Shown piece after piece: positions 1-11,300 of a DNA stretch of 64,000 nt (positions are counted from its first letter, which is position 1; every line of letters starts with the position of its first letter). A program made the position numbers and the translations under genes. Source of the DNA: Pteria penguin (taxonomy: Eukaryota; Mollusca; Bivalvia; Pterioida; Pteriidae); NCBI GenBank assembly GCA_035048485.1, contig CM068582.1, positions 19,665,570-19,729,569 of the forward strand. Reading direction: 5' to 3'. The notes beneath the pieces were generated by a model. The model worked only from the letters and a program-made list of their open reading frames with translations, was not told where the DNA came from and ran no database searches.

Positions 1-72
1 CAAGTCTATATCCCAAGATGTTTGCTAATTGCAGCATTTATAGTTTGTCCAGAGCCGAGTTTTCCAAACAGT

Positions 73-95
73 TTAAACAGTTGTGGATGTCAGGC
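73..95 (-). CDS. Candidate terminal coding exon of the NFAT5-like gene
   Basis: After TTGTGCTATAG, a phase-1 entry at 95 completes the exon 11 split codon and gives GLTSTTV then TAA (75-73). The resulting end NGLTSTTV resembles the short NLTGSF-type tail of vertebrate NFAT5. The exon is only 23 coding bases and the polypyrimidine tract is mediocre, so this is a guess. The alternatives are a last exon beyond the window or readthrough at 3397. Confidence 0.25.
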
Positions 96-419
96 CTATA
101 GCACAAGATCATCTAAACAACACTACAGAGAATGGCTACTGTCCAGTAATCACATCATCACCGCGATGCTTTTAAAGTCTTGGCTACCAATCACTGCAAT
201 TTTTGTTCTATAACTGACCCATCGTGAACACAGAATTACCGCAAAGATTGCGATAAATCATACAGGTTAAAGTTAATTACCCCATCCCCCCCCTCCGGAA
301 AACAAAGTAGAAACATGAAACATGCAATAATTCATCCCAATATACATCATTGGTATAAGTGTAATAGATGTCCCACTTACAAGTACATTTTAAGGTATAA
401 GCAACAAAAACATGGTTTT

Positions 420-1545
420 ACCCATTCTGTCTATTGTGACCTTGACCTTTGACCTATGACCTTGGTTCAAGGTCATGACACACCCTTAGATCCTAAGCAA
501 CAATTCTGTGAAATATTACTGAAATCTGTGCAGAGGGTGAGAAGTTATGGCCCGGACAAGGTTATACCAATTGTGTCTATTATGGCCTTGACCTTTGACC
601 TTGGTTTAAGGTCATGACACACTCTTGGATCCTAAGCAACAATTCTGTGAAATATTATTGAAATTTGTGAACAGGGGAAGAAGTTATGGCCCGGACAAGG
701 TTTTACTTATTGTGTCTTATTATAACCTTAACTTTTGACCTATGAACTTGGTTTAAAGTCGTGACAAACCTTTGGATACTAAGCAACAATTCTGTGAAAT
801 ATTATTGAAATCCATGCTCAGGGGAAGAAGTTATGGAATGGACAAGGTTTTACTGATTGTGTCCATCATGACCTTGACCTCTGACCTATTACCTTTATTC
901 AAAGTCATAAGAGACCCTTGAATCCTAAGCAACAGTTCTGAGAAATGTTATTGAAATCTGTGCACAGTGTGAGAAGTTATGGCCCCAACAAAGTTTTTCT
1001 TATTGTGTCTATTATGACCTTGACCTTTGAACTATGACTTTGGTTCAAGGTCATGACAAACCCTTGGATCCTAAGCAACAATTCTGTGACATATCATTGA
1101 AATCTGTGCACTGGGTGAGAAGTCATGGTGCGGACAAAGTTTTTCTTATTGTGTCTATTATCACCTTGACCTATGACCTTTGTTCAAGGTCATGACACAC
1201 CCTATTATACAATATTGTGAAATATTATTTAAATCCATCCACCCAATAAAAAGATATAGCCAGGACACCGTTTTAACAACTAAGTCCACAGTGACCTTGA
1301 CCTTTGACCTATGACCTTGGGTCAAGGTCATGATACACCCTTGGGTCATGGACAACAATCCTGTGAAATATCATCTAAATCCATCCACCCAATAAAAAGA
1401 TATGGCCCGGACACGGTTTTAACAACCAAGCCACAGTGACCTTGACCTTTGACTGATGACCTTTTGTCAAGGTCATGACACACCCTTGGGTCATGGGCAA
1501 TAATATTGTGAAATATTATCTAAATCCTTACTGATATAAAATTAT
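420..1545. repeat. AGGTCA-rich repeat array, about 8 units of about 150 bp
   Basis: Units begin near TGACCTTGACCTTTGACC, continue with GGTTCAAGGTCATGACACACCC and then CCTAAGCAACAATTCTGTG, and recur roughly every 150 bases. Each unit holds several TGACCT/AGGTCA half-sites as direct and everted repeats. The remainder, 96-419 and 1546-1700, has no gene signal. Confidence 0.9.
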
Positions 1546-2126
1546 ATGCCAAGTTTCAATCCAATAACTTGAAAGACTGCAGAAAAAAGTCCAGAATACT
1601 AGATCTCTGACGAAAAGACAGACTACACCATAACATATCACGTCCTTTCTTGTGACGGGAGTATAAAAAGGAGTCAAAAATTGTCAAAGACAAAGTGTTA
1701 TTGATTTCGAAATAAAACCAGAAGAAACTACAGCACGCTTGTAAAACATATGGTCCAGCTGTGGGCTTATTTCATAACAGCAATGAAGCTTTCCTTAATT
1801 CTAAATTGCATGGGCTCAGTAGTGACATATTGACACAAAACTTTTCTGGGGATTACTGGACAATCAGTCCAGTAATCTTCAATACATTACAGGACCAAAC
1901 CAGTTATTACTGGACCAAAGTATTTTCTTTTTTTTTTTTTTTGTCATTTTCCTTAATAACCATTGTGTTACAGGAGCAGTTTATGCTACCTATGGAAGTT
2001 TTGATACTGAAGTTCTACTATCAAAGAACAGAAAGACACATTCTAAACATAATTACAAAATGAAGTCTGCAAAACAGAGTCAGCATAAAAATGGAGCATC
2101 ATATTTTGTATAGATTCACTACATGT

Positions 2127-2167
<41 letters not shown>

Positions 2168-3092
2168 TTCATCAAGAAAATCATTGCAATATTTATCATC
2201 ATTGTCATCCTTTTCAATCTGTTATTCAAGCTGTCATTCGGCTTTGCACTCTTCATGTACCGAACGAAAAAATAGATTGTTTCATGTGTCAGTTTATCGG
2301 AAATCAAAACTGCAACCACAAACGAAATATGAACATATGGCTATAACGCAATTTGATTGATTATATTGTTAAATTTGAGGAGTTTAAATACCGTTTTTAG
2401 CCCTTAACAGGGAAATACATTTGGTCCAGTAGTGACAAATTTTTTTACCATACTGAACTGATTTTTACCGTTCATATCTGATGCATCGAATCTATGATTT
2501 AAAATAACCTCTATCTAAAAGAACTTGACCAGTAAAGGAAATATGATCAAATTCTGATGAGCAGTTAATGACATATGATAATATATGAAAATCACTTGGA
2601 AACAAATAATTTTTTATCTTTCCTAACAGCTATGACCTTAACCTTTGACCTTTTGACATTAAAATTGATAGTATTCTTCCTCTCTCGATAAGTAAGCATA
2701 TATCCAAATTTGGTTTTGATATAATGAAAGGTACTTGAGTTCTCATGCAGAAATGACGGAAGGATGGAAGGACAGAAAGAAGGAGGGATGGACAAAACAA
2801 ATACTTAATGTCCCCTTTCATACATGGCAGGGGCATAACAACACTTTCTAAAACACTTCCTACAGACCAAGATACATCAAAATCTTTAGTTCTGAAGTAA
2901 GAATCTTTCAAAGTTTCTTATAAAATTTTATGGTAATCACTCCTTGTTTCATCTTAAAAAACTGCAAAAAGAACTAAAAATGAAACATTAAAACATGAAA
3001 ATATGCAACCAAAACCAACAACACTCATTATGCCAGTCTCTTAGATCAGCCTGAAGCATTCACTTTATTGATCTACCTACGAACACAATCTG
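1546..3092. other. Intron or 3' flank without recognisable gene
   Basis: Contains a poly-T run (about 1926-1942), a (CA)n microsatellite at about 2131-2166 and a degenerate AGGTCA-family fragment at 2630-2850. The open frames here are short, overlap simple repeats and match nothing I recognise. Confidence 0.6.
2131..2166. repeat. (CA)n microsatellite
   Basis: About 17 uninterrupted CA repeats. Confidence 0.97.
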
Positions 3093-3093
3093 A

Positions 3094-3292
3094 AGATCTT
3101 GTGTCACCCCACCCTGTGTAAACCCTTGAAGGATCTTGTGTCACCCCACCCTGGATAAACCCTTGAAGGATCTTGTGTCACCCCACCCTGTGTAAACCCT
3201 TGAAGGATCTTGTGTCACCCCACCCTGGATAAACCCTTGAAGGATCTTGTGTCACCCCACCCTGTGTAAACCCTTGAAGAATCTTGCTGAAA
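3094..3292. repeat. 37-bp minisatellite, about 5 copies, two alternating variants
   Basis: The unit runs GATCTTGTGTCACCCCAC to AAACCCTTGAAG. Copies alternate CCTGTGTAAAC and CCTGGATAAAC, giving a 74-bp higher-order period. It lies just 3' of NFAT5-like exon 11 in transcript sense. Confidence 0.95.
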
Positions 3293-3397
3293 ACAATTGT
3301 ACTTCAAAAAGAAGAAATGATCTAGAATCTTTATGATAATCAATGTTTTACTAACATTTAATTTGTCAACTTTCAGTTACAATTTATGAAATCTTAC

Positions 3398-5303
3398 CAT
3401 TGGGGTTGAGAGCAGGTGGTTGATTGTTAACTGCAGCATACTGATTAGTTCCTGATGATGTGGTCAGCAAAGTCTGAGAACCCAGTCCACTAAGTAAGCT
3501 TTGTATATCAGGCTGATTATTATTTGGTATATTTGACGGACTAGCTGGAACTGGGACAGATGCTGCTGCTATGTTAGCCTGTACTTGATTGCCACTAGCC
3601 TGAACTCGCTGTGATGCACTCTGAAGGAGCTGGGCTGCAAGACGCTGGGCTTCAGGAGCAGCCTCAAATCGAGGCTGAGTGGCAGTATCCCTGTAGGTCT
3701 TCTGTTGATACTGATTTTCTGTTGATCCCCCTTCCTGTTGTGTCCTTTGAAATAGTTGTGAGCTATCTTCATATTGTAGAATTGGAGTTGATGTAGAAGC
3801 AGACTGTGATGGTGTTTGATAAAGCAATGGTCCCGACTGATCAGAAATGTGGAACTGCACTGACGGAGGGTGACAGTTAGCCACACCTCCTTTGTTCTGA
3901 AACTGGACATTCTGTGTAACACTGTTGCTCTGAAATTCTTGTGCAGTGTTACCAGGTTGGAAGTTTTGACCATTTCCACCGGTCTGAAAATTTTGGCTAG
4001 AACTGCTAGCTTGGAAACTCTGTCCACTACTACTGGCTTGAAATTCTTGTCCACTACCACTACCTTGAAAGTTTTGTCCGTTGCTACTAGCTTGAAAATC
4101 CTGCCCAGAATTAATAGACTGACAATTTTGTCGAGCATTACCAGGCTGGAAATTCTGCTCTGTTCCATTGTTTTGAATACTTTGGACCGAATTATTTGTT
4201 TGAAACATTTGACCAATATTACCAGACTGAAAATTCGGTGAACTGGAATTAATAAGTTCTCTATTATTATCGACAGAATAGGATATTGTCTGCTGTCTTT
4301 GAGTATTAATGATATCTTGAGATATCAAAGCACTGTTCTGCATGTCTGTCTGAAAAGTCATACTTTTCACTTCTTGTCCAACCCCCTGGAATTCTTGCAT
4401 TCCTGATGAAGTTATTTTTGTGGGAGTTTTATGAAACTGCTGAAGCTGACCAGACGAGTTTTCGTGAAACTGCTGTATCTCTTGATGCAGCTGATTTGTA
4501 GAACAGCTTTGGAATTGGGTCAGTTGGTTTGCAGAATTTTCGTGAGATTGTTGTTGTTGCTGCTGCTGCTGTTGTTGTTGCTGTTGAGGATTAGATACAC
4601 TTTCAGGAAATTGTCCAAACTGACTACTACCACCATCAGAAAACTGTTGTATTGGATTATTGCTATTTTGTTGAAACTGATTATTTGGGGATTCCAGCAA
4701 GTTTTGTAACTGATTAGCACTTCCTCCTGGATACTGAAGCAACTGACCTTGATCTTGTTCTTTCTGGTATTGAGATGAGACATTTGACGAATACTGCAGA
4801 TTACTATTATCTTGATAAGCAGATGTTTGATTTGTTGTCCCTCCTGGATAAGATGGATTCTGAGATGTCCCCCCCGCCTGAAATGATGGAGTTTGACTCC
4901 CTGCACTTCCAGAAAATGTATGACTGACTTTATCTGGACTTTGAGGAATCACATTATCCTGTGATGTAGAATACATTTCTTGATCTCTCATTGGCTGGCA
5001 TACATTGTTACCATGGATACCAGGGCTACCAGTGTGGTACATTTGATTGCTTTGTATTTCTTCTGTAGCATTGATGGGTGTATACATCTGAACGTCACTT
5101 GGCCCTTGAGTTGTAGAATTAGTTGGCATGGTTGAGGACTGGAACATCTGTTGTCCCTCCAAGTTGCTTCCTCCCTGAGGTGCGAGAGGCTGTTGGAAGA
5201 TGGCAGTTTTGTTCTGAAGATCTGCAGTTTGGTTTCTTACAGGCTGATTCTGTGATGTTTGTTTGAAGGATGCTACTCCTTGATCAGTTGTATTCCAGTT
5301 CTC
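3398..5303 (-). CDS. NFAT5: NFAT5-like exon 11 (long Q/N-rich transactivation region)
   Basis: 1,906 nt, acceptor TTCTGCTTTAG|GAGAAC, donor CCAATG|GTAAGA, phase 0 in and 1 out, residues about 826-1461. Composition is dominated by Q, N, S and G, as in the vertebrate NFAT5 activation domain. It has a polyglutamine run at about 4553-4591 and about a dozen copies of a degenerate ten-residue repeat of the GQNFQASSNG type at 3890-4230. The C-terminal part ([16 protein letters not shown]) recalls the conserved leucine-bearing tail of NFAT5. If the donor at 3397 is not used, the frame ends a few codons on (GKIS, stop at about 3384), with an AATAAA on this strand near 3067-3062; that would be a readthrough isoform. 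Confidence 0.93.
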
Positions 5304-8300
5304 CTAAAGCAGAAAAGCATTTTACGATATGAAATTTGAACAAGGATCATAATGTACCAGGAGAGATGTTCAGTTCAACAAACATTAACTTTACTAATAC
5401 TCTGTATCTCTTTTCACAAAAACACTTACGAATTGTCTTAAGTATTTTAACTTATGAACTTCGTAAGTGAATTCTTAAGTCCTTTTCATAAACACGTTCT
5501 CATCATAAATTTAATCCTTGATCTTCATGAAAAAAATAAAGAATGCAACCATCTTTGTATACCATAACTTTCAACTTACGACAAAAATTTCATACTTACT
5601 TGGTATTAATCAGTCGCAAAGTCAGGGACAATATCTGACTTATGAAGTTTTTAAGTTTTTTTGTGAAACGGAACGAATTTGTAAGTTTCTTCGTACTAAG
5701 AGAATTATTAGTCGTAAGTTTTTTTATGAAAAGGGCTACTGCTTACTTACTTAGTATTTTATATATTACAACTTACAGAAACAATGATTGATTGATTATT
5801 GTTTCATGTCACTCTGTGACTATCTCAAGTACATGGTAATGGCACCTGCCTGTTAAATTGCATAGACATTTATACCTTTGCAACGGACCCACCCGAGGCA
5901 GTCTGGAATCCATTATGTGCCAGGACTACCATGACATAGGACCTCAGTTTTTACTGTTTCATCTGAAAAATGGGACACTAGTGTAAACACAGCAGGAGTC
6001 GAACCAGCCAAACACTTAAAGTAAGACTATTATTTAAGGCTGAATAATTCAGGAATTCATTCAAGAAAATTTATACTTTATTCTTATATCTTCTGGTAGT
6101 ATTTTGAAGTAACAAGATGTGTTTGTAAAATCCAAAGTACCCATATCAGTTATTTTGCTTAATATGAATCTAAGATCTTGACCTCATATACATAAATCTT
6201 ACTAGTGGAATAACTAAATAAAATCATTTAATTATTCAAAGTTGAAGTAAGAGACAGGTATATTAGAAAAATAAAATAAAAAGACCTAAAACAATGTGTC
6301 TGACCTGTTTATCTGGGAATTTGCTGATATTTGTACTATGAAAATGCATAAATTTAATTGACCTAACATGTACTAATATCCCAGTGAGCCTTTTCTGGAA
6401 AAAAATTGAAGGTTCCACATTTTATGAAACTGTTTAATAGATAATTTAATTCCCGTGTATAAATATAACACAACTGACCCTTAGAATGGCTTCTGCCATC
6501 TTGTCAAAGTTCTGATCAGGATGATCATTTTTAGCTTCCTGTATAATGTTAGCAAGAATGTCAGAGGATGGGTCTTGTTCCATCTGACTAGGTCGTTTGT
6601 CAGAGTTGGACAACTCCTCCAGCATGGCTCTGCTTGCTTGCACATCATGATCCATCTGATCCAGGGGGCGTTTAGCTTGCCGATTGACTACCTCTCCATA
6701 TGCTTCACTAGCCTGTGACACTGCAGGGCGACTTGTGTCCATCTTTGTAAGACTATCAGATACAGACTGGGCAAGTGCATCCTGTGCCACAGGAAGGGTA
6801 CCAGGAGGAAGTTGGAACATTCCAGGAGATGATGAAGTGGCTTGTTGCTGACTTTGCTGAATCTGATTATTTAACTCCAAAGCTTCTGTTAACAAAATAC
6901 AGAGATAAGCAAACATTAAAATAAAAATACCATCAATTAATTTTTATGAATTTCATTATTTATTTACACTTTTATAAGAATTTTAGACTACAGGAATGCT
7001 TCCCTGTAAGACTGAATTTAACTCCAACATGAGGAAAATAAGCATATTTCTGTAACTAAGAGAATGTGTTACACAGCATATAAATTTATAACAAGCAGCC
7101 AAGTGGGCATATATCATTCAACTGAACACAATCACAATACTTGGAGAACTTTGATTATACATATATTCTCTTACTGATTGTGTTTTTGACAAGCAACAAA
7201 AGACTTCAATGTCTACAAAAATCTACAAAGGCAGATATTATTAATGATATGCAAGAAATCAAGTTAAATCCAAATTGTTGACACCAGACAGACAATCAAA
7301 CAGATATTGCCAATTACTAACTTTGCAATCTCGACAAAAAGTGAGAAAAGCTCTTATATTTTTACACATGGATGGACAGATAGACAGCCTGATTCCTGAA
7401 TACTACCAAAAACTTTGTTACAAGGAGTGTAACAATAGGTGTCATCTTTTCATAATAGATAGCATGTACTAACTCTGATCCTCCTTGCACAAACAACACA
7501 GTATGTATCTTGTTTACAAAACTTTCCACAATGGCCTGAATTTGAACTATGTTTCAAAAATTGTAAGTGATGTCCTTTCACCATGGATACAGTATAAGCC
7601 AACCTCCATTACCCTAGCCCAAATGGTACAGCTTCTATTTGCCTACAATGTTCCAACTGCTGAAATTCTACCAAGTTTTTAGGTGACCTTGACCTCAAAT
7701 CTTCCTCTGAACATAAAGAACATGTGTATAAAGTTTGAGGATCCTAGCCTGTCAGTTCAGTTTGTAACTTGCCTACAAAGTGTTAACGGAACAACACACA
7801 GACATTACCATACCATTACATGATTGTCTACAGGGATGTATAAGGCACATAAATGTATAAAGTTGAATAAACTTGACTTAAAATCAGTATGTCAAGGAAA
7901 CATGTTTACACTGCCAAATGAAAATTTTATGTCATAATTATTCGGTGGTTATATTTCTGCATACAAAGGCAATACTATTCCATGGATATCTATGTTTTAT
8001 TCATCATCCTACCTGGGGAAACATTGACTTGGACACTGCGTTTCTCACACTGATCAGTTTCCATAGGAACCTCTTTTTTAATTTTCTGCATACAAAGGCA
8101 ATACTATTCCATGGATATCTATGTTTTATTCATCATCCTACCTGGGGAAACATTGACTTGGACACTGCGTTTCTCACACTGATCAGTTTCCATAGGAACC
8201 TCTTTTTTAATCTGTTTGGCTTTAAAACAAAATTTATAAATGTAATAACATGCAAAAAAACACAATAAATTTTCCAACGACTATTTGGTATTTAACACAC

Positions 8301-11300
8301 ACTAAGTATAAGTGCTATAAAGAGATTATTACTTATAAAGTTAATATCAATAAATCTGTGACTAATAAACAAACTGCAGTTTGTTTTAGTGTTACTTCTT
8401 TTTCTTGTATGTGTAAAATCAACATGTCTTTCAAAACAAAAACTAGAGTGATGTATACCAATGAAGAAGTATCACCTGTGAAAACAGTTAAACTGAAGTG
8501 TGACAGATAGATGACAAAGTTTTCCCTTAGTCAATACACTTAACAAGTGACACAAAAATGGGAAGACAGGGAACACATCTTCAACAAAGGTTACCTTCTA
8601 TACCTCACTCATTAATAAAATCAAAATATCCCACTTCCTTCTCATATACCCTTGCTAATAAAAACATTGTTCCCTTTGCATTGACGTTTCTATTCTAATT
8701 TCCACTATGAGGTCAGAGCCACTTTACATCCATGTGTTATGAATAACAATATATTGTTGTTATAAACATGATAAAGTATTTCCATGTTACTATTAAAGTC
8801 TTATGGAATGGGAAGCAGCAGCCTTATGTGAATGTGATGGACTGAATTACAGTGCAGACAATCCGAGTTCCATTCCCAAACTGTGTCACTAAGATTAAAA
8901 CAAACGGTATTTCATGCTTCAAAGTGGCTAAAAACTCTGACTGAAAAATGCTTGAAAGTGACATAAAACCCCAGTCAATTAACAAAAATACAAATTTGGT
9001 CATGAATAGCTATAGAGGCTGAGTAATTTTGACATAATATTAATAGTATAACTAAGGGTCAAGACACACCCTTGTGACATGGTTACAATTGTGTGTAGTA
9101 TGAGGCATATTAATGTTACTGCTACCCCGGTATGGTTTAATGTACAGAATATTATTTTTGATATAGAGTCACAGGGACTTTATAGGTATGACCAAGGGTC
9201 AAAAGCTAACCAATATGTGCTATATCAAGCATATCTATTTTATCAAGGCTTTCAAACTGATCATCAGTGTCATCAAGACTTTATTTAAGTCACTCTAACC
9301 TTGACAAGGTATGAACTTTGGCCAAAACCACACATCCTAGTGTCATGAATACAACTGACTGAAGTATGGAGTAAAATCTATCTTAAAACTATGTTCTTCT
9401 GGACCAAACATCCAATTTTTATTCATTGTGACTTTGACCTCGGAGACATGATTCACACTTTTATTATAGGAATCAATATCCTGAAATTCGAAGAAATTCA
9501 ATTGAAATGCTAAGATTTTATGTACAAGACAATCCTTTTTAAGAGTATTATTATAGGAGTGCAAAATGTAACTTAAGCTGTCCCAATGGGACAAATACTC
9601 AATGTGGCAACAAAGTTGAAACATGCAATAATTCATGATCCAAGATACATCACTGGTATGAGTGTAATGGATGTCCCACTTGTACATTTTGAAGTATAAC
9701 CAATGAAAACATGAATTCTGGTATGTATGCACTCAGACCTTGACCTTATAGATTTGACCTTGGTTCAAGGTCATGACACACCCTTAGATCATGCACAACA
9801 CTAGTGTACAATATAATCCCCCTTCAATGTACAAGGAAGAAGCTATGGCCCTAACAGCAATTCTGGCTTTCGATGCACTGTGACCTTGAAGAGATCACCT
9901 TGGTTCAAGGTCATGACACACCCTTGGATCATGGATAACAATTGTGCAAAGTATATAATCTCCTGCCAACATAACAGGAAAAACTTACAGCCAGAGCAAG
10001 AATTTTGCCTATGTGTGCACTGTGACCTTGAGCTTGAAGATGTGGCTTTGGTTCAAGATCATGACAGACTCCTTGGTCATGGACAACAATTGTGTAAAAT
10101 ATAAATTCCCTCCAACAGAAAGAAGTTATGGCCTGGACAAGAATTGTGGCCGAGTGTGCACTGTGACCTTGACCTTGTATATATGACCTTATTTCAATGT
10201 CATGACACACCCTTGGGTCATGAACAACTATGGTGTAAAATATTATCTCCCTTCGATGTAAAAGGCAGGAAGTTATGGCCTGGACACAATTGATGGACAG
10301 GCAGACGTACAGATTGATAGACAAACAGACATACGGAGTGATTCCCTTAAAACCCCAAACCTTGTATGCAGGGGGCTTTAATGATATTAAAGACTTACTT
10401 GGGGTGTAGTAAAATGGTAATGGGTCACTAACTTTTCCCGAACTGTTGGTGACTAGCTGGACACACTTATTGCTAGTGATATCAGTGTCTTGATAGGCTG
10501 GAACTTTACAAATCAGATGAGTCTAAAACATACATCAAGTAACTATTTAAAAACCCTGAAGTGTAGATCATACTGATATAGTTTAATCTAAATTAAAAAG
10601 TGTATCAGCCATCTCAGATACGAACTATCAACTCCGCTTCTTATAAGTTCTGAAATTTAAAGAAATATCACTCAGTAATGAAATGTACGTCATCCTGACC
10701 TAGTACCATCAGAATTCACAAATGCACTTCCATGTCATATCACATACAAAGTATCAGGATTGTTACTTCTTAGTTTTGAAATTATGAGAAATATCACTCA
10801 AACATGAAAAGAAAGTCATCCTGATCTAGTTTCATGTTAAATCAAAAACGCGTATTAAAGTATTACATGTGAAGTATCAAATTATGTTGCCCTTCTTAGA
10901 CACTATCAATCTATAAACTGGAATTCCATTGCAATTGCTTTATCAATGTCAGTACACTTGACCTTTTGATTTCCGAATCAATAGGGATCATCTTTGTGGC
11001 ATGGGGAGTCCATATGTTCATTATAATAATTTAAGGTGAAAAGGAAATCCCAGGAGAACCTGGAAACCAATTACTGGTACATATATATGTCAATGTCCAG
11101 TACACTTGACCTTCGACCTTTTGACCCCAAATCAAAAGGGTAGTGTATGTATGGTATCTTGACTCTCGGTGAAAAGTATAACACTACAGAACCTGGAAAC
11201 AACTGCATATACAGATGGACGAGCAGACAAATGGACAACCTGATTCCAGTATACCCTCCCCCCAACTTTGTAGCAGGTGATATAACTATCAGTCTTCAAA

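Larger units (their letters stand above)
5304..6478. other. Intron 10 of the NFAT5-like gene
   Basis: Holds a MITE-like segment (5385-5760) and a SINE (5784-6010); 6011-6478 shows nothing recognisable. Confidence 0.7.
8220..10398. other. Intron 8 of the NFAT5-like gene
   Basis: Nothing recognisable in 8220-8810; a SINE-like copy near 8812-8985; AGGTCA-family material from 9050 on, densest at 9560-10375. Confidence 0.6.

Noticed and set aside
3569..4906. Open frames antisense or out of frame to the Q-rich exon (215, 128, 123 and 92 codons)
   Set aside because: They are shadows of CAG/CAA-rich coding sequence in exon 11; only one frame continues through matching splice phases.
7918..8268. Plus-strand 116-codon frame with an internal repeat
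   Set aside because: It is the complement of the duplicated exon 9 region; the minus strand gives the conserved NFAT5 linker.
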